A DNA stretch of 64,000 nt from positions 124,001 through 188,000 of the forward strand of contig NZ_SNXE01000001.1 in NCBI RefSeq assembly GCF_004362405.1, in the 5' to 3' direction. The position numbers were made by a program, and so were the translations under genes. The notes beneath the pieces were generated by a model. The model worked only from the letters and a program-made list of their open reading frames with translations, was not told where the DNA came from and made no database searches. Below are positions 12,199 through 18,962 of the stretch, one piece after another (the first letter of the stretch is position 1; each line of letters opens with the position of its first letter). Origin of the DNA: Roseateles asaccharophilus (lineage in GTDB: Bacteria > Pseudomonadota > Gammaproteobacteria > Burkholderiales > Burkholderiaceae_C).

Positions 12199-12209
12199 GC
12201 GCGCTCAGT
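12194..12209. other. 16-base perfect palindrome spanning two convergent stop codons
   Basis: ACTGAGCGCGCTCAGT is exactly self-complementary. It contains the TGA of the HD-GYP-like gene (12196-12198) and, on the other strand, the TGA of metH1 (12205-12207). With no U-tract on either side it is not a standard terminator, though an RNA hairpin here could slow convergent polymerases. Confidence 0.7.
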
Positions 12210-13266
12210 CCTGAACCAGCTCCGTGAAGAAGCGCTGGCCGCTGGCCCGCGGCTTGTAGGCGGAAACGCTCTGCGCAATGGCAGCGATATGCGCCGGCGT
12301 GGTGCCGCAGCAGCCGCCCGCGATGTTCAGGAAGCCGGCGGCGGCAAACTCACCCACCAGGCGACCGGTCACGTCCGGCGTCTCGTCAAAGCCGGTATCG
12401 CTCATCGGGTTGGGCAGGCCGGCATTGGGGTAGCAGCTCACCGCCACCTCGCCCGCCGCCTTGGCCAGCTCCTCGATATAGGGCCGCATCAGGGTGGCGC
12501 CCAGGGCACAGTTCAGGCCGATGGCCAGGGGCTTGGCATGGCGCACCGAGTGCCAGAAGGCCGTCACGGTCTGGCCCGAGAGGATGCGGCCCGAGGCGTC
12601 GGTGACGGTGCCGGAGATGATGACCGGCAGGCGCTCACCGGTGTCGTCCATCAGCTCGTCCAGGGCGAAGATCGCGGCCTTGGCATTGAGCGTGTCGAAG
12701 ATGGTCTCCACCAGGAACAGGTCCACCCCCCCCTCCAGCAGGCCCTTGGCCTGCTCGTAGTAGGCGGCGCGCAGGGTGTCGAAATCGATATTGCGGGCGC
12801 CGGGGTCGTTCACATCGGGGCTGATGCTGGCGGTGCGCGGCGTGGGGCCGAGGGCGCCGGCGGCAAAGCGCGGCTTGTCGGGCGTGCTGTACTTGTCGCA
12901 GGCGGCGCGGGCCAGACGGGCGGCGGCCACATTCATCTCGTAGGCGAACTCACCCAGCTCATAGTCCTCCTGCGCCACCGAGGTGGTGCCAAAGGTATTG
13001 GTCTCGATGATGTCGGCCCCGGCGGCCAGGTACTGCTCATGGATCTCGGTGATGACCTCGGGCTTGGTCAGCACCAGCAGATCGTTATTGCCCTTGAGGT
13101 CCTTGTGATGCGCGGCGAAGCGCTCGCCCCGGTAATCGGCCTCGCCCAGCTTGTAGCGCTGGATCATGGTGCCCATGGCGCCGTCGAGGATGGCAATGCG
13201 TTGTTGCAGAATGGCGGGCAACTGGGCGCCGCGCGTGTAAGCGGCCGGGGTGGAGGCAGAACTCAT
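12205..13266 (-). CDS. metH: Methionine synthase, homocysteine-binding module (MetH N-terminal part)
   Basis: A 353-residue homocysteine S-methyltransferase barrel equivalent to the N-terminal module of MetH. The start region is [20 protein letters not shown]. The zinc ligands are visible: Cys in GLNCALG (about residue 251) and the Cys pair in [10 protein letters not shown] (about 318-319). It needs the second gene (8020-10758) for folate and cobalamin handling. Lack of a metE-type or MmuM-type context, plus strong similarity to MetH rather than MmuM, supports the split-synthase reading. The start codon lies only 36 bases from the divergent rhodanese ATG, and TAGAAT is found 6 bases upstream of the ATG, compatible with a very short or absent leader. 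Confidence 0.93.
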   Translation of the reverse strand: MSSASTPAAYTRGAQLPAILQQRIAILDGAMGTMIQRYKLGEADYRGERFAAHHKDLKGNNDLLVLTKPEVITEIHEQYLAAGADIIETNTFGTTSVAQEDYELGEFAYEMNVAAARLARAACDKYSTPDKPRFAAGALGPTPRTASISPDVNDPGARNIDFDTLRAAYYEQAKGLLEGGVDLFLVETIFDTLNAKAAIFALDELMDDTGERLPVIISGTVTDASGRILSGQTVTAFWHSVRHAKPLAIGLNCALGATLMRPYIEELAKAAGEVAVSCYPNAGLPNPMSDTGFDETPDVTGRLVGEFAAAGFLNIAGGCCGTTPAHIAAIAQSVSAYKPRASGQRFFTELVQD

Positions 13267-13302
13267 GCCGCCATTCTAGGCAAGGCGTCAATACCCCCTT
13301 CC

Positions 13303-13698
13303 ATGAAGCACCTGCTCCCCAAAGAGGCCCACGCCTATCTGCAAGCCCACCCCGAGGCCCTGCTCATCGACATCCGCATGGAGCTGGAATACCTCTATGT
13401 GGGCCACCCGCCCGGCGCCATCCACGTGGCCTGGTACGAGTATCCGGAGATGCACCCCGACCCCGAGCGCTTCGTCAACCAGGTGCGGCGCGAGGTGGGT
13501 GGGGCGATCGACCGCCCCCTGCTGCTGCTGTGCCGCTCCGGCACCCGCACCCTGCCGGCCGGCGCGGCCCTGGAGGCCGCGGGCTTCAGCGAGGTGATCA
13601 ATATCGTGCACGGCTTCGAGGGCGACCCCGACGAGCACTTCCATCGCAACACGCTCAACGGCTGGCGTTTTGAGGGGCTGCCGTGGGAACAGATGTAG
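13303..13698 (+). CDS. Rhodanese-like domain protein
   Basis: A 131-residue single rhodanese domain, cytoplasmic (no signal peptide). Conserved blocks are ALLIDIRMELEYLYVGHPPGAIHV near the N-terminus (cited here as residues 19-42) and the active-site loop LLLLCRSGTRT with a catalytic Cys (about residue 71), then GFSEVINIVHGFEGDPD. It could transfer sulfane sulfur to cyanide, thiols or a biosynthetic partner. The divergent placement next to metH1 suggests, without proof, a link to sulfur metabolism. No clear ribosome site precedes the ATG. Confidence 0.85.
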   Translation: MKHLLPKEAHAYLQAHPEALLIDIRMELEYLYVGHPPGAIHVAWYEYPEMHPDPERFVNQVRREVGGAIDRPLLLLCRSGTRTLPAGAALEAAGFSEVINIVHGFEGDPDEHFHRNTLNGWRFEGLPWEQM

Positions 13699-13787
13699 CC
13701 CGCCTTCGCTGATGGCCTTCACACTTTGGTGCCATAGGCACAGCAGACCCAAGCTGTTAGCGTGTGCTTCTCTTTACTGAGGAGCCT

Positions 13788-14618
13788 ATGAAAACCTCCG
13801 CTCTGTCCTGGATCGCCAAGGTCGCCGCCGCCCTTTTCGCGCTGTACATCGTCTTCAGCTTGCTGAATCCGATTCGCATCGTGCAGTCGGGCACCCGAGG
13901 CGTGATCACCACCTTCGGCAAGGTCGATCCCGAGCCGCTGGGCGAAGGCATCCACTTTGTCGTGCCCCTGGTAAACCGGGTGCACATGATCGATGTGCGC
14001 CTGCAGAAGAACGAGGGCAAGGGCGTGGCGGCGTCGCGAGACCTGCAGCAGGTCTCGGTCTCTGCCGCCTTGAACTGGCGCCTGGACCCCGCCCTGGTGG
14101 CCCAGACCTTTCAGAACATCGGCAACGAGCATGCGGTGGCCTTGCGCGTGATCGAGCCGGCAGCTCAGGAGGCCACCAAGGCCATCGCAGCCCAATACAC
14201 GGCCGAGGAGCTGGTGACCAAACGCACCGAGGTGAGCGGCAAGATCCGCGACGCGCTTGAGCAGCGCCTGCGCCGCCATGGTGTGATCGTCGACTCTCTG
14301 GCCGCCGTGAACTACGACTTCAGCGCCGTGTTCGACAAGGCCATCGAGGCCAAGGTCGAGGCCGAGCAGAAGAAGCTCACCGCCGAACGCGATCTGGAGC
14401 GCATCAAGGTGGAGGCCGAGCAGGCCCTGGCCAAGGCGCGCGGCGAGGCCGAATCGCTCAAGGCCAAACGCCTGGAGATCACCCCGGACCTGCTGCGCCT
14501 CAAGCAGTTGGAAAACGAGGCCGAGGCCATCAAGAAGTGGAACGGCCAGCTGCCGCAGTACACGGGCGCCGGCACACCCTTCGTGCAGCTCAATGGGGCT
14601 GGGAGCAGCAGCAAGTAA
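13788..14618 (+). CDS. Prohibitin/stomatin-like (SPFH) membrane protein
   Basis: A 276-residue SPFH/band-7 protein. One N-terminal membrane segment (about 8-28, AAALFALYIVFSLLNP) is followed by the SPFH domain, starting IRIVQSGTRGVITTFGKVDPE. A charged helical region (about 185-240) rich in Glu/Lys/Ala heptads ends the domain (AEQKKLTAERDLERIKVEAE). Prohibitin-type members oligomerise in membranes and often chaperone or organise proteases such as FtsH. AGGAG precedes the ATG. A palindrome, GTGCC-ATA-GGCAC (13729-13741), lies about 47 bases upstream and may be an operator or the end of the rhodanese transcript. Confidence 0.88.
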   Translation: MKTSALSWIAKVAAALFALYIVFSLLNPIRIVQSGTRGVITTFGKVDPEPLGEGIHFVVPLVNRVHMIDVRLQKNEGKGVAASRDLQQVSVSAALNWRLDPALVAQTFQNIGNEHAVALRVIEPAAQEATKAIAAQYTAEELVTKRTEVSGKIRDALEQRLRRHGVIVDSLAAVNYDFSAVFDKAIEAKVEAEQKKLTAERDLERIKVEAEQALAKARGEAESLKAKRLEITPDLLRLKQLENEAEAIKKWNGQLPQYTGAGTPFVQLNGAGSSSK

Positions 14619-14655
14619 GACATCCTGCCAGCAGCGCGGGAAGATAGGGCCGCGC

Positions 14656-14880
14656 TCAGTCTTCTAAGCGCAGCAGACACTCATCCCGCCAGTAGCCCAT
14701 CTCGGCGTAAAAAGTCTCCCACACGCAGGCGGCCTCGCAGCCGCTGTCGCAGCAGTTGTCGGGCTCCTCGGGCGGCGGGCTGAGCGCCACGCCGCGCTGG
14801 GCGGCGAGGGCCTGCAGTTCACGGCGCAGGCGCAGGGCGCCGGCGCGATCGCTAATGGGACCATCAAACATGGCCGGCAT
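14656..14880 (-). CDS. Small Cys-rich oxidoreductase-like protein
   Basis: A 74-residue protein matching the short Oxidored-like family: DNCCDSGCEAACVWETFYAE contains clustered cysteines followed by the conserved Trp and aromatic residues. The N-terminus is an arginine-rich helix (LRLRRELQALAAQ). The function of the family is not established; metal or redox binding by the Cys cluster is an inference. It is the last gene of a four-gene minus-strand group, 32 bases after the flavoprotein gene. The ATG at 14880 (MPAMFDG) or that at 14871 (MFDG) could be the start; neither has a clear ribosome site. Confidence 0.7.
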   Translation of the reverse strand: MPAMFDGPISDRAGALRLRRELQALAAQRGVALSPPPEEPDNCCDSGCEAACVWETFYAEMGYWRDECLLRLED

Positions 14881-14912
14881 TGGACCAGAAAGCCAGCGCC
14901 CGTGAGACCGGC

Positions 14913-15557
14913 TCAATACATGGTACGGGCCTGGCGCGCCTCCAGCTCGGCGTCATAGGCCGCGCCATCCACACGCGGGCTCAGGGCCTGCAGGATGGCA
15001 CCGGTGGACGGCAGGCTGGTGCGCTCGATGCGGCTGGCCGGGTCCCACAGGCCCGAGCGCTTGATGGCGCGCGCGCACTGGAAAAAGACCCGCTTCACCT
15101 CGACCACCAGCACCGAACGTGGCAGCTTGCCCTCGAACTCGAAGCGAACCAGCAGGTCCGGCGCCGCGCTGATGCGCCCCAGGCCCTGCACCCGCAAGGC
15201 CTCGCCGATGCCGGGAATCAGAAAGAGCAGGGCCAGCTCGGGGTCGTGCAGCACATTGCGCAGGCTGTCGATGCGGTTGTTGCCGCGGCGATCGGGCAGC
15301 AGCAGGGTGTGGGCATCGGCCACCTCAACCAGGCGGCCCGCGGGGTCGCCACGCGGAGAGGTGTCCAGGCCGCGCGGGCTGCGCGTGGCCAGCACGCAAA
15401 AGGGCGCGGCCTCGATGAAGGGGCGGTAGAGGGGGTGCACATGGTCGCACTCCTTGTCCAGCGTGGCCGGCGCCTCGGGCGCCGGATAGACGGCGCGCAG
15501 CTTGTCCAGGCTGTCCAGGTCGTGGCGGCGGTCCAGCCATGGCGCGAACTCGCTCAT
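14913..15557 (-). CDS. Pyridoxamine-5'-phosphate-oxidase-like FMN flavoprotein
   Basis: A 214-residue PPOX-type split-barrel protein, of the subfamily that includes MSMEG_1061-like flavoproteins. Key segments are FCVLATRSPRGLDTSPRGD (about 53-71) and LLLPDRRGNNRIDSLRNVL (about 86-104), a typical FMN-binding stretch, followed by the beta-barrel IGEALRVQGLGRI. Members bind FMN or F420; the substrate is unknown. It should not be called PdxH, because the pyridoxamine-phosphate recognition tail is absent. The ATG overlaps the stop of the upstream DUF4197 gene (TGATG), so it is translated in coupling with it. Confidence 0.82.
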   Translation of the reverse strand: MSEFAPWLDRRHDLDSLDKLRAVYPAPEAPATLDKECDHVHPLYRPFIEAAPFCVLATRSPRGLDTSPRGDPAGRLVEVADAHTLLLPDRRGNNRIDSLRNVLHDPELALLFLIPGIGEALRVQGLGRISAAPDLLVRFEFEGKLPRSVLVVEVKRVFFQCARAIKRSGLWDPASRIERTSLPSTGAILQALSPRVDGAAYDAELEARQARTMY

Positions 15558-16249
15558 CAACGGCCCCCAAAGACCTTCTTGAGGATGGCGCTGCCGCTGG
15601 CCACCGGGTCCTGGCGGATTTTCTTCTCTTCCTCGCCAATCACCAGGTAGAGCCCATCCAGGGCCCGGCCGGTGACGTACTGCTGGATATTTGCGTCCTC
15701 ACCGCGCACCAGGCCCAGGCCGGCGGCCTTGCCGGCCACGGCGTTGTACTTGTCGGCCAGGGCCACGCGCTCCGTCGCGCGGCTCACGATGGGCAGGAAC
15801 TTGGCCGATAGCGGCGTGCGGGTCTTGCTCTCGAAGAAGCGGGTGGCGGCATCGTCGCCGCCGCGCAGGATCTGCAAGCCGTCTTCCACACTCATGCTCT
15901 TGACCGCGTTCACCAGCAGCGCGCGGGCCTCGGGCACGGCCGCCTCGGCCGCCCGGTTCATGGCGGTGATCAGCTCGTCCACGCGCCGCCCCTGGCCGGT
16001 GGCCTTGAGCAGCTTGGCCGCATCCTTGAGGTAGCCCGGCAATTCGATGCGCACGCGCGGATTGGCCAGGAAACCGTCATTGCGCCCCAGCAGGCTCACG
16101 GCCGCCACGGCCCCCTGCTCCAGCGCCGTGCGTATGCCCACGGCGGCATCGCTCTCACTCAGGGCCAGGGCGGGCCGGGCCCCCAGGCCCAGCAAGAACA
16201 GGCCGCTGCAGGCCTGCTGCAGAAATTGGCGTCGCGCTACGGTATCCAT
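15557..16249 (-). CDS. DUF4197 exported protein
   Basis: A 230-residue exported protein of the DUF4197 family. A Tat-like N-terminus (ARRQFLQQACSGLFLLGLGARPALA, here noted as residues 5-29) precedes a helical domain. That domain has the family hallmarks GIRTALEQGAVAAVSLLG, VRIELPGYLKDAAKLL and the end AILKKVFGGR. The biochemical role of the family is unknown; it is probably periplasmic. The ATG at 16249 is preferred because AAGGAGGA lies 9 bases upstream. It sits 47 bases after the fumarylacetoacetate-hydrolase-family gene. Confidence 0.85.
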   Translation of the reverse strand: MDTVARRQFLQQACSGLFLLGLGARPALALSESDAAVGIRTALEQGAVAAVSLLGRNDGFLANPRVRIELPGYLKDAAKLLKATGQGRRVDELITAMNRAAEAAVPEARALLVNAVKSMSVEDGLQILRGGDDAATRFFESKTRTPLSAKFLPIVSRATERVALADKYNAVAGKAAGLGLVRGEDANIQQYVTGRALDGLYLVIGEEEKKIRQDPVASGSAILKKVFGGR

Positions 16250-16296
16250 GGCGGGGCATCCTCCTTGTGGTCTGCCCAGCATAGCAAGCCGCCGCT

Positions 16297-17307
16297 TCAG
16301 TCCGCCGTGGCGGAATCAGGCTCCGCGGCCTCATGCAGGGACAGCACATCCTGGTCGATGGCACCGAACAGGCTCTGCCCGTCCAGGCCCTTCATCTCCA
16401 TGCGGATGCTGTCGCCGAACTTCATGTACTCGGTGCGCGGCTCGCCATGCTCCAGCGTCTCCAGGGCGCGCTTCTCGGCAATGCAGCCATAGCCCCGGCT
16501 CGCGTCCCGGGGACTCACCGCGCCCGAGCCCACGATGGAGCCGGCGCGCAGGGCCCGTGTCCTGGCCAGATGGGCGATCAGCTCGCCAAAGTGGAAGTGC
16601 ATCCCCTCGCCCGCCTCGCACTGGCCCACCTTGCGGCCATTCCACTGCGTCTGCAGGTTCAGATGGACACGCCCACCCTTCCAGGCCTCGCCAAGCTCGT
16701 CGGGCGTGACCGCCACCGGGCCGAAGGCCGTGGCGGGCTTGCATTGCAGCAGGCCGCGGCCGGCTTCGGCCTGCATGAGCTGGCGCAGGGTCCAGTCATT
16801 GACCAGGGCGAGCAGGCGCACGCCCTCCAGGGCCTGGGCCGGCGACGCGCCCAGGGCCACATCGCCCGTGATGACGGCGAGCTGCGCCTCAAAGTCGGGG
16901 CCCATGGCCTCGGCGGCAAAGCGCGCCGGTTCGCAGGGGCCCAAGAAGGCATCGCTGGCGCCGCGCTGCAGCAGGGGCTCGCGACTCAGGCCATCGGGCA
17001 GCTCCGCCCCACGCGCCTGATGAAGCCGCTCCTGGTGGCTTAGATAGGCCGAACCGGACAGCCACTGATAGGCCCGAGGCAGGGGCGCCATGCAGAGCTT
17101 GGGATCAAAGGCAAAGGCATGACGCGCCCGGCCATGGTTGAGCGTGGTGTAGAGCTCCTCCAGCTGGGGCGAGAGAAAGTTCCAGTCATCCAGCACCTGC
17201 TGCAGGCGCGTGGCAATGCCGTTGGCGTAATGGGCCTGGCTGAGGTCACGCGAGACCACGACCAGCTGGCCGTCGCGCGAACCGTCCTTGTAGGTGGCGA
17301 GCTTCAT
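16297..17307 (-). CDS. Fumarylacetoacetate hydrolase family protein
   Basis: A 336-residue FAH-superfamily enzyme. It begins MKLATYKDGSRDGQLVVVSR, the conserved start of the Burkholderiales group usually labelled fumarylacetoacetate hydrolase or 2-keto-4-pentenoate hydratase-like. Within the fold are a metal/substrate segment, FEAQLAVITGDVALGA (about 145-160), and a catalytic-core stretch, GSIVGSGAVSPRD, near residue 258. It most likely cleaves a C-C bond of a beta-diketo acid in aromatic catabolism; no other tyrosine-pathway gene is nearby, so the substrate is open. It is first in the minus-strand group down to 14656 and divergent from the DUF3108 gene by 46 bases. Confidence 0.88.
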   Translation of the reverse strand: MKLATYKDGSRDGQLVVVSRDLSQAHYANGIATRLQQVLDDWNFLSPQLEELYTTLNHGRARHAFAFDPKLCMAPLPRAYQWLSGSAYLSHQERLHQARGAELPDGLSREPLLQRGASDAFLGPCEPARFAAEAMGPDFEAQLAVITGDVALGASPAQALEGVRLLALVNDWTLRQLMQAEAGRGLLQCKPATAFGPVAVTPDELGEAWKGGRVHLNLQTQWNGRKVGQCEAGEGMHFHFGELIAHLARTRALRAGSIVGSGAVSPRDASRGYGCIAEKRALETLEHGEPRTEYMKFGDSIRMEMKGLDGQSLFGAIDQDVLSLHEAAEPDSATAD

Positions 17308-17353
17308 CGGATGGAGGAGATCCGCAGGAGGACGAACATGGCAGCATTGTCCA

Positions 17354-18394
17354 ATGAGTCTTCGCCCCCGCCTCGCCCCCGGGCTGCCGGCCGCCGTGCT
17401 GGCGGCCCTGGGCCTGCATGCCGCCCTGGGGCTGTGGTGGTTGGAGGCCGGCGCGCCACGCTCCAGCCCCGGTACGCCCTCTGCACCTTCCGCTCCAAAG
17501 GCCACCAGCAGCATGCAGACGCGGCAGCAGAGCGCGCCGGCCCCCCTCCAACCCCCTTCGGTCGATCCCGATATGCGGCCAGCCGCCGCCAAACCGACCG
17601 CAAACCCGGCCGCACCGCAGCCCAGTCCCGCCCGCCCCATGAGCCTGGCCAGGACAACACCAATACCTGCGCCATCATCCGCCCCGGCGTCGGGGCTGAG
17701 CGCGCAAGAGACGCCGGACAGCGCTAGGCGCTACCTCGCCGCGCCCAGCCTGCACTGGCAGTACCGCCTGCAGCAGGACGAGCAGGAAGGCTGGGCCCGC
17801 CTGCATTGGCAGAATGCCGAGACCGAAGGCCGCTATCAGGCCCGCTTGCAGCGCGAGCTCGCCGGCCGTCCCCTGCCCGCCTGGCGCAGCGAAGGCGGCT
17901 TTGACGCCCTGGGCCTGGCGCCGATTCGCTTTGCCGAACAGCGGCGGGCGCAGCAGGACAGCCGCGCGCTCAATTTCCGGCGCGAGCAGGCACTGATCAG
18001 CTTCTCGGCCAGCCCTGAGCAGATCCCTCTGCCCGCCGGCGCCCAGGACAGGCTGAGCTGGATGCTGCAACTCGCCGCCCTGATGGAGGGCGATCCCCGC
18101 CTGGGCCAGACCGGCATCCGCATCCAACTGCCCGTGGCGGGCGTGCGCGGCAGCCTGGCCGACTGGGAGTTCGAGGTCCTGGGCCGGCAAGACCTGAGCT
18201 TGCCCGTAGGCACCGTCACGGGCGCCCTGCATCTGCGGCGTGCCGCACCCGGACTCTACGAACCTGATGTGGAGGTCTGGCTGGATCCCGCGCGCCACCA
18301 TCTGCCGGTACGCCTGCGGCACAGCCAGGGTGATCGGCTGCGTTGGACACTGGAGCTGCAGACCGAGGCGCTGCAAGGCGCAACCCCACCCTGA
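17354..18394 (+). CDS. DUF3108 domain protein, membrane anchored
   Basis: A 346-residue protein with an N-terminal hydrophobic anchor (about 10-30, PAAVLAALGLHAALGLWW), a Pro/Ala/Ser-rich linker to about residue 125, and a DUF3108 beta-rich domain. That domain starts WQYRLQQDEQEGWARLHW and includes a transglycosylase-unrelated QISLPAGAQDRLSW-like stretch (here EQIPLPAGAQDRLSWMLQL). It is probably periplasmic, and the family function is unknown. The ATG at 17354 is chosen because it begins the anchor segment. A strong GCAGGAGG site with an ATG at 17338 lies just upstream but in a different frame, so translation may start by reinitiation. Confidence 0.8.
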   Translation: MSLRPRLAPGLPAAVLAALGLHAALGLWWLEAGAPRSSPGTPSAPSAPKATSSMQTRQQSAPAPLQPPSVDPDMRPAAAKPTANPAAPQPSPARPMSLARTTPIPAPSSAPASGLSAQETPDSARRYLAAPSLHWQYRLQQDEQEGWARLHWQNAETEGRYQARLQRELAGRPLPAWRSEGGFDALGLAPIRFAEQRRAQQDSRALNFRREQALISFSASPEQIPLPAGAQDRLSWMLQLAALMEGDPRLGQTGIRIQLPVAGVRGSLADWEFEVLGRQDLSLPVGTVTGALHLRRAAPGLYEPDVEVWLDPARHHLPVRLRHSQGDRLRWTLELQTEALQGATPP

Positions 18395-18561
18395 CCCGGC
18401 ATCATGAGGGCAAAAGCGCCCTGGCGTGAACTACTGACGCTCCAGCACCACAAGCGCCGTGGGGTATCCCCCGAAACGCAGGAGCTTCTGCCAGTATTTC
18501 TCCAAGGCCGGGCTTGAAAGAGCGTAGGCTGACCGCAGCTACCGGGCAACGAGGAGTCATC

Positions 18562-18849
18562 ATGCACATGCTCTACAACTCCCCCAGTTTCATCGTGGTG
18601 CAGTTCGATGTGCCCGTGGAAGGCCTGCTGCAGCACGATGCCAGCCAGCCTGAGCTGCAGCTCAGCCGCGGCGGCTTCGAGATCGTGGACAAGTACGCCC
18701 GCCGCGAGATCTTCATCGAGGGCGCGCTGGCCGAGCAGTTCCAGCAAGGCGTCGAATCGCTGATGGAGCAAGACCCCAGCGAGGAAGATATCGATGACTT
18801 CATCGAGACCTACGCCAATCTGGGTCAGCAGCCGGTGGTGATGCACTGA
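18562..18849 (+). CDS. DUF3567 family protein
   Basis: A 95-residue acidic cytoplasmic protein that I recognise as the DUF3567 (BTH_I0359-like) family, which is largely restricted to Burkholderiales. It begins MHMLYNSPSFIVVQFDVP and ends in an acidic helix, DPSEEDIDDFIETYANLGQQ. GAGGAG stands 5 bases before the ATG. No function is known. It precedes the double-AAA ATPase gene by 113 bases, with a separate likely promoter between them. Confidence 0.85.
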   Translation: MHMLYNSPSFIVVQFDVPVEGLLQHDASQPELQLSRGGFEIVDKYARREIFIEGALAEQFQQGVESLMEQDPSEEDIDDFIETYANLGQQPVVMH

Positions 18850-18886
18850 GGCCCACCCCAAAAATCCATGTCCACGGCGGCCGGGC

Positions 18887-18914
18887 TTGACAGCGCGGCA
18901 CACTGAGACAAGAT
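18887..18914 (+). promoter_or_regulatory. Candidate sigma-70 promoter of the AAA ATPase gene
   Basis: A perfect -35 box TTGACA (18887-18892) is followed after 16 bases by CAAGAT (18909-18914), a plausible -10 with conserved A and T positions. It lies 48 bases before the ATG at 18963, with GAGGAG as ribosome site. The -10 match is only moderate. Confidence 0.5.
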
Positions 18915-18962
18915 GGGGCTGATTCCGGCGCCCCACGGCGCCGGTTCCGTGAGGAGTGCCCC

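Noticed and set aside
17338-17727. ATG with the strong GCAGGAGG ribosome site upstream of the DUF3108 gene
   Set aside because: The frame gives an Arg/Pro/Gly-rich product overlapping the DUF3108 gene. The DUF3108 frame carries a membrane anchor and the family domain.
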